DNA of 64,000 nt from Rapana venosa (GCA_028751875.1 CM054141.1:74491646-74555645), one strand, 5' to 3'; shown: positions 36,239-47,548, numbered from the stretch's first letter. The notes: generated by a model from the letters alone, not told the origin. Program-made: numbers and translations.

Positions 36239-36327
36239 CCACACACACGCACGCACGCATGCACACGCCCACACAGAGCAAAACAACAAAGACAAAGGTG
36301 ATGCAAGATTGAACAGGCACACACACA

Positions 36328-36384
<57 letters not shown>
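36239..36384. repeat. (CA)n/(CGCA)n microsatellite
   Basis: CA-rich tract directly after the LINE 3' end, with a long pure CA run at about 36,318-36,382. Confidence 0.95.
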
Positions 36385-36389
<5 letters not shown>

Positions 36390-36831
36390 CTTCTTCCTTT
36401 TTTGTCATGTTTCTCCCAGGGGAGGTTTGACATTGATGAGCCTTCTCCATCTCTCTCTGTTTTGAGCTTCCTCCTTATTTATGCCCCTTTTTCTAAGATC
36501 ATCTGCAATACAAGCAACCAAGGGCCTCAAGGTTCAGTGCAAGCGCAACGCATAGCCACTCCTGAACAAGTCATCCCTTACCTGCTCGTGGTGAGGCCTG
36601 CTTTTGCAGACAAGGGCAATGGTGAAGGACAAGTTTTCAGTGCCCTTTAAGTACAACTGTTCACTCCACTGCCTTGTGGATTAGAGTTTTTACTCAGTCA
36701 AAGGCTACGTCTCATTGCGGATACCAATGACTTGGCATCCGGCTATAAAAATCCTCGCTCCAGACAAAAACAAATGAGTCAAATTCAAACACACACACTG
36801 ACACTAACAGCAAAAACTTGAAACAACATCA
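36385..36831. other. intron-like sequence, nothing identified
   Basis: A possible minus-strand donor (GTAAGG near 36,584) exists, but no convincing exon goes with it. Confidence 0.35.
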
Positions 36832-37612
36832 GCCGCCATGGCACAGTGGTTAGCGCCTTGGATTTCAGACTGGAAGATGATGGGTTTGAATCCCATCAGA
36901 GTCATAGGCATATTTCGGACCCTGGCCAGCTGCTCCTACCCAGAGTGAGTGTGCTGTGAGCTCAATGGGAAGACTGGGGGGACCACACGGTCAAGCTTCA
37001 TCCACTTTACGGATGCGAGTTTCAGAATGTTGCTCAAATTACCTGACAAATACTGCAGGTGCTGTTATGATAGTAAGTGTAGAGGACAACCCTGTCAAGT
37101 AGTCTCAAAGAACATGCACCTCATTGTCACCGATCATCATGCAATTAAAAACATTCCCTCTGATTCGGTGGTCCCAGTTGCTCTGGTCTCATGGTGACCT
37201 CAGATTTGGTTTCCCCCATACACTTCTGTGCCTGTGGTGAGTTTGTGTCAAAGCCTTTCGGGATGGAGGTTTGCGAAGGATGGTCATTGGAGGGACGTTG
37301 TGGTGGTCACCACCTTGGTTGGGCAACTCACTCAGTCTGGCTCCGCGACTGAGCTAATACTGTCATTATTAGGGGGCTTAGTAGGTGGTGTCCAGCCTAT
37401 GTTAGCTCAGAACAGGCACCACTGAACACCACCAAAGTGACACAGCAGCAGTGCAGGGCCCCTCTGACTGGTGACCCATGGTGGCCTGATATTGATAGGC
37501 GCCCTGTGGACTTCTGACCCAGGGTATAGCTGTGGCAGGGAGATTGAGATGAACGGTGTGGGAACAGCAGGACAGGGATGTCACAGAAGATGAGGCAGCA
37601 AAAAACAAACAA
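36832..37612 (+). mobile_element. Long tRNA-headed SINE (SINE-1), plus strand
   Basis: A-box TGGCACAGTGGTTAGCG (36,839-36,855) and B-box-like GGGTTTGAATCCC (36,881-36,893), then the same long body as 359-1,192, ending GATGAGGCAGCAAAAAACAA. It supports a defined family of about 0.8 kb. The 82-codon frame inside is not called a gene. Confidence 0.75.
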
Positions 37613-37709
37613 AAACAATGTCAAAATGACACACACATTAACAGCAAAAATTTAACACACTCACCTACAGTAAAAAAAAAAAAAATTAGAAAAAAGACTG
37701 AATACACCC

Positions 37710-37865
37710 CAAAAGTCCTTCAGATGACTATAAACCGAGGTCCCATGTGCGAACGCACGCAGAACATCTTGCGCACATGTTAAAACCCGTTCCGCTTTTC
37801 AGAAGAGTAGGCCATTGTGTGCCGTGGGAATGGATGACAAAATGTATAAAACTGCATATACACGG
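37710..37865 (+). mobile_element. SINE-2, left part, interrupted by a MITE
   Basis: The SINE-2 body from AAAAGTCCTTCAGATGACTA to TATACACGG, where the MITE is inserted. The SINE resumes at 38,780. Confidence 0.9.
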
Positions 37866-38238
37866 ACATGAAGCTAACGAGAGCACCTACTCCGGCTTGT
37901 GATTGGCTGCTGCAATCACGTGTCCGGAACCGCCATCTTGGTTTTTCGTCCGCTAATAAACAGTGACTCTGTTGTCGAACTCCTCCCATTTCACAGAACC
38001 TCTCTAGGCCTACTTCTATGCTTCAGTTGATATTGAGAGTGTGATAAAGTAAGCCAGTTTACGACTTTTACTTGAAAAATGTCAGTGTGACATCAGACAA
38101 CAGAACATGGGGACACAGATTGAAGTTCAAGTTGTAGAGTACTTCTTGAAGTTCAAATCTTGCCACAGTGTGAAACTGAAACTCTTCTGTGTTCCTAAAA
38201 CGGCCTTATCTTTCAGTACAAGTGTTTGGATCTCTCTC

Positions 38239-38299
<61 letters not shown>

Positions 38300-38779
38300 A
38301 ATGTCACATGCGCGCATGCACGCGCACACCCGCCCACCCTCCCACCCTCGTATACACACACACAATTCTGACAATTATACAATTTTTATGGTATCCACAC
38401 ATCTTACTACACATGTCATCTAACTTTTTGTAATAGTTTAACACTTCTCGATCAAAACACGAAAAAACTCACCTGAGAAGTTCATGGTGTTGAGAGGTAG
38501 AAAACACAGACAAGTTGAGAAAACTGCTTGAACTTGAGGTGCTTCCCTCGTATCGAACGCAATGGAGGAAAAACGCGCGGAAAGACCACGCAGTAAGCAT
38601 CACTTACCTAATTAGCCAGTGCAGCATCTCTTCATTGGAGATGGGGAAAGTTATCATCTATCAAACAATACGACAGGCCGTTCTGTCGTAGCAGACGAAA
38701 AACCAAGATGGCGGATTCCGGACACGTGATTGCAGCAGCCAACCACAAGCCGGAGTAGGTGCTCTCGTTAGCTTCATGT
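37866..38779. mobile_element. Mutator-like MITE (914 bp) with 90-bp TIRs and 9-bp TSD
   Basis: Ends are inverted repeats starting ACATGAAGCTAACGAGAGCA (37,866-37,955 against 38,689-38,779), about 90 bp with a few mismatches. The 9-bp TATACACGG stands on both sides (37,857-37,865 and 38,780-38,788). Removing the element and one copy restores the SINE-2 sequence. Long TIRs plus a 9-bp duplication fit the MULE (Mutator-like) superfamily. No transposase is encoded; the interior has CT and CA tracts. The superfamily is inference from structure. Confidence 0.9.
38226..38362. repeat. (CT)n and (CA)n inside the MITE
   Basis: CT tract (about 38,231-38,284) followed by CA and CGCA repeats. Reading frames across it are products of the repeat. 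Confidence 0.9.
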
Positions 38780-38850
38780 TATACACGGGGACTGGATGAA
38801 AAAAAGCACACGGATGCTTATTCCATTGTCCTCGAAATAAAAGAAAATTT
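38780..38850 (+). mobile_element. SINE-2, right part
   Basis: Resumes with TATACACGGGGACTGGATGA and ends ATTGTCCTCGAAATAAAAG with a T/A tail. Confidence 0.9.
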
Positions 38851-38873
38851 TTTTTTTTTTTTAAAATACACAG

Positions 38874-38875
<2 letters not shown>

Positions 38876-38940
<65 letters not shown>
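38876..38940. repeat. (CA)n microsatellite
   Basis: About 32 CA units, almost perfect. Confidence 0.95.
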
Positions 38941-38943
<3 letters not shown>

Positions 38944-39034
38944 ACACCACTAGGATGATGGCAGGCCCCACAGGCACAGACAGACAGCCTAGACAGCCTA
39001 CTACCTACAGACAACAAGAGGAGAGGTCACTGAC

Positions 39035-39107
39035 CTCCATGGACCAGAGCTGACTGCACTCCTTTCCGAAGCTCTGACACCCGCAGCGATGGCTTGAAGG
39101 CCTCGTT
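39035..39107 (-). CDS. Host gene, candidate exon 3 (coding exon 2)
   Basis: On the minus strand the acceptor CTGTTTTAG precedes 73 nt encoding NEAFKPSLRVSELRKG and then VQSALVHG, followed by a GTCAGT donor. It starts in phase 0, matching the end of the 43.6-kb exon. It leaves one base, matching the two-base start of the 29.8-kb exon. Its composition stands out from the flanks. The encoded segment looks alpha-helical and charged. Family not recognised. Confidence 0.7.
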
Positions 39108-40055
39108 CTAAAACAGACACACATTGGACTCCTAAAAACCCCCACTGACCCTTGGCCCCTCATCTCTTTACATGGTTTCAACACATACAAGCATGGGCTG
39201 TAGGCCTCATTACAACTGCAGGAGTGATACCAAAAAAATTCCAATACTGAACTTTTTTCTTGTTTTACCATAGCCAGCACATAATTTATCTATCCTACTT
39301 CCTAGCAAAGAAAGATGCCTTAAGCTATAAGTGAATACCTGAAGCATGCAAGGCTACATGAAATTTACATAGAACCAACCTTTTAAACTCAAAATTAATA
39401 TAATACAGTGGACACATTAAATTAAAAACACATATATGCACACGCATATACATTAATGAATTTTGAGATAAATAAGACACTTACAAAAACATTAGTTGCC
39501 ACATACCAGAAATTCAGTACAAATAGTCTCTCAGTCTACTGACAGACAGTGAGACAGTCTTAACTGCATAGCAACAGAGTGTGGTGGACATTGATTTGCT
39601 TTGTATTGCATTGCATTGCATTACACTGTAGTGTATTGTGTTACACTGTATGGTATGGCATTGTATTATGTTGTATTACAGTACACTGATTTTATTGAAT
39701 ACCACTTTCAGCCAAAGTGGCTTTCTTTTCTTTTCTTTTGATGTGTTTTGTTTCTGTCTTTGTTTGTTTGTATTTGCTTCACATTCTTACTCCTTTTGAC
39801 TTAAAAGACCCTGAGATAAAGGGATCATTTTCTGAAAGTGATGTAAGATTTAGCTGTACTACAAAAATTAAAATTCAGCTGTGCAGCTGATTCAGTTGTA
39901 GAATGTGTTTTTACCTCCAAGTATCCTGTTTTGAAATACAGCATCTTCATAAATGCTGAGGAATTGATTCAGCTAATATTAATTAATGAACATATTAAAG
40001 GTGATACCATACATAAAGCTCACTTGCATGATAATAATGCACACCCATGATTTCA
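39108..40055. other. intron-like sequence
   Basis: AT-rich. A degenerate pentamer tract (TTGCATTGCATTGCATTACA and TGTAT words) lies at about 39,600-39,690. No other feature. Confidence 0.5.
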
Positions 40056-40208
40056 TGTAATGATAATAATAATAATAAATGCAATTTATATAGCGCTGTA
40101 TCTTGCACAGACAAATCAAAATGCTTGCACTCAACTCATTCTTATAGTCATGCAACCAATAGCAAGTAATAGTTCTAAAAAGTCCAAATGTACACACACA
40201 CACACACA

Positions 40209-40268
<60 letters not shown>

Positions 40269-41480
40269 AAGTTATACACATTGGCAGGGTGATGTGATTT
40301 TGGGCTGTTGAAAAGCAGGGTCCTGAGGCCGGATTTAAAAGTGTCACAAGAAGGCCTTTGGCGAAGTGAGATAGGGAGGCCATTCCAAATCGATGGACCA
40401 GAAACAGAGAAAGAGCGACGGCCAATGGTGGACTGGCTGAATCTAGGTATTCGTAAGCACAATGACTCTGCAGCACAGCTAAGCGAACGAGGAGTGTACA
40501 GGTGAAGACAATCACAGAGGTAGGGGGTTGCTGTTTTGTGGAGACACTTGTAACAGAGAGTACTGATCCTATAATTTATTCTTTGTGGCACAGGCAGCCA
40601 GTCGAGAGATCGCAAGAGAGGGGTAATGTGCTCAGATTTTTTCTTTCTGAGGACTAGTCGAGCTGCAGAGTTTTGAATACGTTGAAGGGAGTGGATTGAT
40701 GATGCTGGCAGACCAGCCAAAAGAGAATTGCAATAGTCCAGACGTGAAAGAATGAGAGATGCCATGAGTTTGGATGTTGCGTCTGTGGACAGGTACTTTC
40801 AAATTGCACTAATATGTCTTATTGATAGTAGCACAACTGGCAGGTTTGGGTGATTAATTTGTGCATAGAGAGTGTGTTGTCAATGACCCCTAGATACTTC
40901 ACAGCAGTGGATAGAGAGACTGATGCTTGCCGAATTCTATTGAAGCTGTTGTAATGGAAGAGAGTTTGTGTTTGTTTCCTACAAGCATGGCTTCAGTTTT
41001 ATCAGCGTTTAGTTGTAACTTTTTCTCTATTATCCAGTTTTGGATATCCTGAAAGCAGTAGGCCATATTTGTCAAGAGAGAAGGCAAATTTTCAGGAGTG
41101 TCATGGCTTTGAATCTGAGAGTCATCTGCACAAAAGTGATGGTTGATCTGATGACGGTTAATTATATGTGACAGTGGAGCGGTGTAGAGAGGGAAAAGAG
41201 CAGGGCCCAGAACTGATCCCTGTAGAACTCCACACTCCAGTCTGGCAGGTACTGACTGAATCTTTTTCACTGTGACTGTCTGGAATCGGCCAGTCAGGTA
41301 TGAGCTAAACCAGGTGAGGGCTGTACCAGTAGCACCAAATGTTTCTTGAAGACAGGAGAGAAGAATAGAGTGGTCAATAGTGTCGAAGGTTGCAGATAAG
41401 TTGAATAAGTGAGGAGGGAGATTTTCCCTGAGTCAGAGGCAAGTAGAAGCGTGTAATCATGCATGTAGAAGTGTGTAATC
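40056..41480 (-). mobile_element. CR1/L2-like LINE, 5'-truncated, minus strand
   Basis: The 3' tail lies at 40,056-40,130 (AATAAT repeats, AATTTATATAGCGCTGTATC). On the minus strand the frames give the end of the reverse transcriptase (GVLQGSVLGPALFPLYTAPL, FCADDSQIQ in place of FYADD) and a well-kept C-terminal block (40,765-40,280: [50 protein letters not shown]). The first RT aspartate motif has Cys for Tyr. A CA tract (40,193-40,264) lies inside. The 5' end has an imprecise repeat of AGTAGAAGCGTGTAATCATG at 41,443-41,515. Confidence 0.85.
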
Positions 41481-41750
41481 ATGTGCTCAAGTAGAAGCGT
41501 GTAATCATGTGCTCATAATAATTTTGGAGAACGATTTAATTCAAATCAAAGTCCATTTGATTTCTGCTTGCCTTACTAATACTGTTGTGCTAGGTGTTTC
41601 TGTATGTGCACCGAGATGTTTTTATTCAGTTCAATAAATGAAACAAAACCAAATACAAAATGTGTGCAAAACGCATGCGCACGCATGCACACACACACTC
41701 TCACACTCAGCATACACAGATACATGTCTGAGAGAAGTAGGTCTACTTAG
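41481..41750. other. no gene; short CA tract
   Basis: AT-rich, with CGCATGCACACACAC repeats at about 41,675-41,705. Confidence 0.4.
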
Positions 41751-43010
41751 TAAAAAAATATTTTATTTTTCAAGAGTGGTAAACAAGTGTTCAATATAAG
41801 CTTAGGTTCATCTAGCCTTTGTCTCACACACAAAGGTACACACATACACACACACATGAATCTATATTTATCAAATGGACTCCTTTTGGGGTATAGAGGA
41901 TACAAAGTGACAATCTCAGAAATCATCAACACATTGAAATTTATATTGTATTATAATTGACAAATTACAAAGTCAGCGATGAGTAAATCACATAAAAATT
42001 ATTATGTAACGTTTTCAAGTTTGATGAATATCCTCAACTTTAACACACTGGCCCTCTTAGTTAAATAGGAAAAAAATGTAAAATACGTTTTTGTAAAGTA
42101 CAGTTTTGCAACCAACTTATTTAGAATATCTTTATCAACTTTGGGACATTTCACTGTGAAATGAAATATGTCCCCAATTAAACCCATATCACACTGATAT
42201 ATCAACCATTTTCAATCAGTCATTTATGGTTGCTGTATACTGATTAAATGATAAAACACATTTGATAAGGTCACAAGGTAACTTTCTCTTTATACATTTT
42301 TAAATCCCTATAAAACAAATATTTATTACTACTAATTATTATCCAGAGCATTCAGTTAGATTTGAATAGAAATATATTGTACATCTTGCTTGACATTTTG
42401 ACAGAATAACTGTTTTCAGAAGAAAAGTGCAAATTTATAACAAAATCAAATCCAGTTCCAATCAAAATGCTTTTGATACAATTTTTAAAAGCAAGGCAAT
42501 ATAAAGATCCTTTGCCAATTTCACTCATGAAACAATATCATGAAAGCTACAGGCACTGAGGACGACACAATATCAGCCCAAACTCTTAAGTCTAATCATT
42601 CTTGCTTCCACTGAAACAGAAAATTGGATAGATACATTTTTCTCCAGAAATAATTTGAGCTCTGGTTCTTTTATTCTTATAAAACAAATGCGTAAAATAA
42701 TTAAAGTTGTAATTTCTATCCAGCATCTACTCTTTTACAATCCCAAAATGAACACCTACATAAAAAGACTAGTGTCACCAGAGAATCATAAAGGTCAAAG
42801 CAAGTACCGAGAGGCAATTTTCGTTTCCTAGCTGTCTGCAGTAAGGAAAATGCAGCTTTCAATTTTCCCTCACAAGTACATTTCCTTCCGAGATAAAGAT
42901 TTACATGCTTTACAAAATCATATCCACCACCTAACAAATGACAAAATGTAATATAATCATGAATACACATTATTTCTAAGTATAGTGAATATAAACACAA
43001 ATATCTGGAA
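41750..43010 (-). pseudogene. Degraded LINE, 3' half of ORF2, another family
   Basis: The minus strand reads FVKHVNLYLGRKCTCEGKLK..FDLYDSLVTLVFL..FWDC (about 42,930-42,720), much decay, then GDIFHFTVKCPKVDKDI (about 42,165-42,110) and a VTLYPLYPKR end (41,915-41,880). The order (post-RT 'LFD.LV.PVLLYG.EVWG'-like region, then a 'GDE.H...CP' region) fits a LINE ORF2 C-terminus distinct from the L2-like and I-like copies here. The clade cannot be fixed by eye. Confidence 0.55.
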
Positions 43011-43239
43011 TCAGTTCTTCCACAAGTTACTGTTTAATCTTCAGTATCTTGTTTTATTTACATAGTCTACACACTATTGATTTTACTAGGCCCAAACTCT
43101 GTAGCATTGGTAAGTGATAGGTCTCAGTATCCAACTGTTGACAGACACTGACTTTGGCATGCCCATGTTTCTGAGTTTTAAAAAACAAAACAAAACAAAA
43201 TAAAAAACCACTTCCCAGTTGGAACACTACTGAGGACAG

Positions 43240-43400
43240 AATCTTACACACACACATACATGCATACACGCACGCACACATGCACGCACGCATGCATGTA
43301 CACACACATGTGCGCACACATGCATGCATGCACTTACATTACACACAAACACACTCACACACACACACAAAAGATAATACAGTACGTGCATGCACACACA
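43240..43400. repeat. (CA)n, (CGCA)n and (TGCA)n microsatellite
   Basis: Interrupted CA, CGCA and GCATGCATGC repeats. Confidence 0.9.
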
Positions 43401-43525
43401 CTTTCAGTTTCTATTTAATTATTAATCAATGGCTTGATTAAAAAAAAAGCAAACATGTCTATGAAATCAATGTAACATCTGGAAAAAAAAATCTGACTTT
43501 GACATCATTGACACAGCGACTGCAC

Positions 43526-43621
43526 CTGAGCAGCATTGAAGAGGTCAGTGTAGAGGCGTGAGGACTTGAGGTAGTGCAGGAGGTCCACCACAAACTGCTC
43601 TGCCACCTGGTCAGCGCTCAT
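43526..43621 (-). CDS. Host gene, candidate start exon (coding exon 1)
   Basis: On the minus strand ATG at 43,621 opens 32 codons (MSADQVAEQFVVDLL, then HYLKSSRLYTDLFNAAQ) to a CAG|GTGCAG donor with its GT at 43,524-43,525. Without splicing, a stop follows six codons later. The sequence is GC-rich and reads like an amphipathic helix, quite unlike the repeats nearby. The exon ends in phase 0. The 5' leader contains five GGACA repeats (43,632-43,656). I do not recognise the protein. It could also be a short standalone ORF, but the phase match with 39.1 kb argues for an exon. Confidence 0.65.
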
Positions 43622-43631
43622 CGTGGCCTGT

Positions 43632-43656
43632 CCTGTCCTGTCCTGTCCTGTCCGGC
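43632..43656. repeat. (TGTCC)n in the leader of the start exon
   Basis: Five TGTCC units, GGACA on the gene strand, 11 bases upstream of the ATG. Confidence 0.9.
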
Positions 43657-44110
43657 TGCTCCTCTTCACCTCCACCACCACTGCTGTTATCGGCTCCTCA
43701 CAATGCCCTCACCTTCAACAAAATCAATCACCATTATCAATCAACCTCTTAGGACACAGCTCAAGTAACTTTCAATAACAATGTTCACCATTATCACCCA
43801 ACCTTTAAGAACACACCTAGAAATAAATCAACCACACTAGATTCACCCAATTCAGGGCACAACTCAAAAGTCAAATTTTCAGCATGTAATTTGTGTACTA
43901 CTACTATAGTTCCCTAACATATCACCAACCCCTGAAGTCTAAGTTCAAAATCAGCTTAAAATAGCAATCCAACTTGGTTCCACAACTAAACTGCCATTGT
44001 CATCAGAAGAAAGCTTAGGGCATGATGTCCTGTGGCTGTGCTAGTACATGTATGGATCACAACATTGACACTAGGTACTACTACTAGGCTCCACTCAACA
44101 ACATGCAAGT
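43657..44110. other. leader or intron sequence of the host gene
   Basis: Probably the rest of the start exon leader and the intron behind it. On the minus strand a possible acceptor, GATAACAG at about 43,685, lacks a clear pyrimidine tract. No other feature. Confidence 0.35.
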
Positions 44111-44178
44111 GATTCAGCAGCAGTACTGACAATGCATGCGTACACGCATGCACAAACAGTGAACATGCACGCATGCAT

Positions 44179-44212
<34 letters not shown>

Positions 44213-44370
44213 GATACAAGAACACAATGTATGCAAATTATGTAAACACAAGCTGAGGATGCTCTCTCTCTTTCTCCGAGTCTCTCTCTCCCCTAACACA
44301 CAGTCACACACATACACACAGTCACACACATACACACAGAGTCACACACACAGAGTCACACACACACACA
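44110..44370. repeat. CA-rich microsatellite cluster
   Basis: GCATGC, CA, CT and CACACAGTCACA repeats, including a pure CA run at 44,178-44,208. Confidence 0.9.
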
Positions 44371-44372
44371 GG

Positions 44373-44580
44373 GGACGGGATAGCCTGGTGGTTAGAGTGA
44401 TGTGCTCATGATCTGCTGACCCAGGTTCGAATCTTGTTCACGATAATTTTTCCTCTGGAGTTGACATCAGTGCCGACTCCACTCCATCACCCCCCCCTCC
44501 CCCCCCCCCCCCCCCCCCCCCCCCTCGCACCACGAAACATGAGTGCTTATAAATTCCATTATCCTTGAATTAAAACAAAA
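44373..44580 (+). mobile_element. tRNA-derived SINE (family SINE-3)
   Basis: Head with GATAGCCTGGTGGTTAGAGT (A-box-like) and CAGGTTCGAATCTTG (B-box). The body has a C run (44,490-44,524). The tail, TGCTTATAAATTCCATTATC CTTGAATTAAAA, resembles that of SINE-2. The tail similarity suggests both use the same LINE machinery, which is inference. Confidence 0.75.
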
Positions 44581-44664
44581 CATAAAAATAGAGTACACAC
44601 ACACACACTGACAAGAGTTGATCTAGAGCTCTCACAGTCACACACACAGTACACACACCCCTAG

Positions 44665-45812
44665 TAGTAGTAGTACTCGCCTCCAAAATACGTTTGGGAT
44701 TAATGGCACAGCCCTCACCTGGTTTACTTCATGCCCCACAGACCGATTCCAGAAAGTTATCGTAAACAAAACTCAATCAGAACCTGTCAAACTGGAATGT
44801 GGAGTCCCACAGGGATCAGTTCTGGGCCCTGTTCTCTTCAATCTCTATACTGCTCCACTCTCACATATAATAAACCACCATCATATTGGTCACCATTTCT
44901 ATGCTGACGATACTCAGCTTCAATGCAGTGATACCGTTGAAAACTTGCCTTCCCTCCTGACAAATATGTCTAACTGCCTTCAAGACATTCAAAACTGGAT
45001 GACTCAGAACAAGTTACAACTTAATGCTGATAGAACCGAAGCCATGCTCATAGGGACCGAACATAAACTTTCCTCCATCGCAACAACTTCAATAGAATGC
45101 AGCAACACGACAGTTCCTATGGCCAACTCTGTGAAGTATTTAGGTGTAGTTCTGGACAACACACTCTTTATGAAGAAATTAATCACCCAGACCTGCCAGT
45201 CTTGCTACTATCAATTATGGCGCATAAGTGCAATTCGCAAGTATCTGTCCACTGACGCAACTTCCAAACTTGTCACATCTCTCATTCTTTCATGTTTAGT
45301 CTATTGTAATTCTCTTTTGGTTGGCCTACCAGCATCATCCATCCACTCTCTTCAACGCATACAAAACTCTGCAGCTTGACTGGTCCTAAGAAAGAAAAAT
45401 CTGAACACACCACTCCTCTTCTGCGATATCTTCACTGGCTGTCTGTCTCACAGAGACTGAAGTATAAGACCAATACCCTCTGTTTCAAATGTCTTCACAA
45501 ATCTGCACCCTCTTATCTCTGTAGCTTTCTTCACCTGTGGCTGTATACTCCATCCTGTTCCCTTCGCTCAGCTGCAGATACTTTGTGCTTTCGAACACCC
45601 AGGTTCAAACAAACCACTGTTGGCCATCACTCTCTGTTTCTGGTCCATCCACCTGGAATGAACTTCCTCTTTCACTTCGCCAAAAGCCTTCACTTGATAC
45701 CTTCAAATCCAGCCTCAAAATGCACTTATTTCCTACCTGGCACTTTCCCTCATATCTGTTCCTACTTTTTCAACAGCATCCTTCACCTCCTTCATCACCA
45801 CCTAAGAGAGAG

Positions 45813-45847
<35 letters not shown>

Positions 45848-45985
45848 ATAAACTTGTAATATCTTATGTTATTTGCGGAAAGTTGCATGCGTGTAAAAGA
45901 TTTGAGTGCAAGCGCTTCGATTTGTTTCTTTTACAAGATTCAGTGCTATATAAATTCCATATATTATTATTATTACTACTACTAC
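44665..45985 (+). mobile_element. CR1/L2-like LINE, 5'-truncated, plus strand
   Basis: Begins within the RT domain (CTCGCCTCCAAAATACGTTT) and runs to the tail GTGCTATATAAATTCCATAT plus TTATTA and CTACTA repeats. It carries GVPQGSVLGPVLFNLYTAPL and the catalytic FYADDTQLQ (about 44,900), a 144-codon frame with LQLNADRTEAMLIGTEHKLS, a frame shift at a stop near 45,379, then a 226-codon C-terminal frame. It is very similar to 31-32.2 kb on the other strand, so both are fairly recent. A GT tract lies at 45,816-45,846. Confidence 0.9.
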
Positions 45986-46002
45986 TTCTACTACTACTAC
46001 TA

Positions 46003-46160
46003 CTGTACTTGTACAGTTGTAGCCATCAGACTTTACATAGTTTACAGTCTATCTGAACTAGTGAAATAGTATTATAATATACTACTGTACTTGTACAGTT
46101 GTAGCCATCAGACTTTACATAGTTTACAGTCTATCTGAACTAGTGAAATAGTATTATAAT
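46003..46160 (+). repeat. two-copy tandem duplication (about 77 bp)
   Basis: GTACTTGTACAGTTGTAGCC through GTGAAATAGTATTATAAT occurs twice back to back, almost identical, just after the LINE tail. Confidence 0.9.
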
Positions 46161-46635
46161 TACATAACAATGATAATTATAATATATATATATCAATATA
46201 TAATAAATAATAACATTAACTTTAGACACTGGACAGTTTAACAATAATGGCAAATATTATTAAAACTGTAATAATAATTAGCATTTGATTAACAATTACA
46301 ATAAGTAGAGATCTACGTCATTTAAACACGATTGATATCCCCATCACAATATGAAAAAATGATGTTTTGTCCTTTTTTGTGTTTGTTGTGCTACTTGAGT
46401 CTCCATCAAGTTCATAGATGGTAGAACATATAGCCTATGTAGGCAATATTTTTGGTGACAGTACCAACACAATTGCATGATCAATTGGTACAAGCTAAGA
46501 TGACGTAACGTCAAGTTTTAGTGTCTGTCTTTTGACCGGTAGGCCTAATTTTAAGGAGATAGTAGCCTGATGACGTTGTGCACTGGGATTACCAACGGAG
46601 ACCATGACTACAATACACACACTAAAGACACTCAC
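46161..46635. other. AT-rich sequence, nothing identified
   Basis: Low GC with TA-rich words. It would be the first intron of the host gene if the 46.6-kb exon is real. Confidence 0.4.
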
Positions 46636-46850
46636 CTGTACTGAACACACTTCAGGCGATATCAAACCTAGATTTGCCAAGAAGAGCTAACATGCATGCG
46701 AGTTGTATCCGAGCAGGAGTGCCATCGTTTAAAAAGAGCACTGAAAAAGAAACGATCAATCCAAAAGCGTTGTTTTTTCAGTCCTCGACTTGACTCCCAA
46801 TAGCCTAGGGTTACACTCCACACTTAGCTTCCGGTCAAGTTGTGTCTTGT
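46636..46850 (-). promoter_or_regulatory. Candidate first (5' UTR) exon and core promoter of the host gene
   Basis: The minus strand shows a textbook donor, CAGTACAG|GTGAGT (exon end 46,636), preceded by about 200 bp of non-repetitive sequence. An ETS-type word, ACCGGAAGC, lies at about 46,828-46,836. A short upstream ORF (MALLLGYNSHAC) lies in the exon. The distance to the ATG exon is 3 kb and it is on the same strand. No TATA box is evident. The start point is not visible, and the link to the downstream exons is inference. Confidence 0.35.
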
Positions 46851-47016
46851 CTGATAAACTGTTTTGCTCATTTTCATATTTTAGTTTTAAGTAGGCTTAT
46901 GAAAAACGGCACAGTGTAACTTAAATTTTTTTTTATATTGCAGATATAGATGTAGAAAAATACCAGGTAGTCATGAGAAAGTTGGTGATGATCATCAAAT
47001 GATAAACATCGAAGCT

Positions 47017-47051
47017 GTGTGTGTGTGTGTGTGTGTGTGTGTATCTATCTA

Positions 47052-47130
<79 letters not shown>
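47017..47130. repeat. (GT)n-(TATC)n-(TA)n compound microsatellite
   Basis: GT run, then TATC units, then a long AT alternation with one phase slip near 47,088. Confidence 0.95.
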
Positions 47131-47134
<4 letters not shown>

Positions 47135-47159
47135 TTCTTCTTTTCTTTTCTTTTCATTT

Positions 47160-47548
47160 TCATACCACACAAGTCACGGCAGATTTCCCTTCGTGAAATT
47201 CGGACTGCTGGGGGGGGGGGAGCGTGTTGCCACACAAGCAGCTCCACCCATTATTATTTTACTTTTCCTGTCTGCAACTGTAATTGTTTCCCTATTAGAA
47301 TGGCTTTTTCTACAGAAATTTCCCAGGGACAACTCTCTTGTTGCCCTGGGTTCTAAATAATTTTATGTAACACAGGGGACCTCAGTTTATTGTCTCATCC
47401 AACAGACTAGCACCTAGACCACAATTCGTGGTTTAATGAACGGGGGGGGGGGGGGGGGGGTTCTTCGCCCAAATGGGGATCAAATCCCACACACTTCCGT
47501 CGCTTTCTAGGCAGGAGTGTTATCTCTAGACCACCCATCCACTAATGC
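47160..47548 (-). mobile_element. tRNA-derived SINE (family SINE-4), minus strand, copy 1
   Basis: On the minus strand the head GGGTGGTCTAGAGATAACAC and a B-box-like GGGATTTGATCCCC lie at 47,475-47,540. The body matches the copy at 59,755-60,155 (GTGAAATTCGG, CAGGGACAAC TC.TTGTTGCC, GACTAGCACC.AGACCAC). Two poly-G tracts (47,210 and 47,442) interrupt it. Confidence 0.8.

Noticed and set aside
36560..36600. Additional minus-strand host exon
   Set aside because: A GTAAGG donor-like site is present, but no acceptor with a plausible open segment fits the phase of neighbouring exons.
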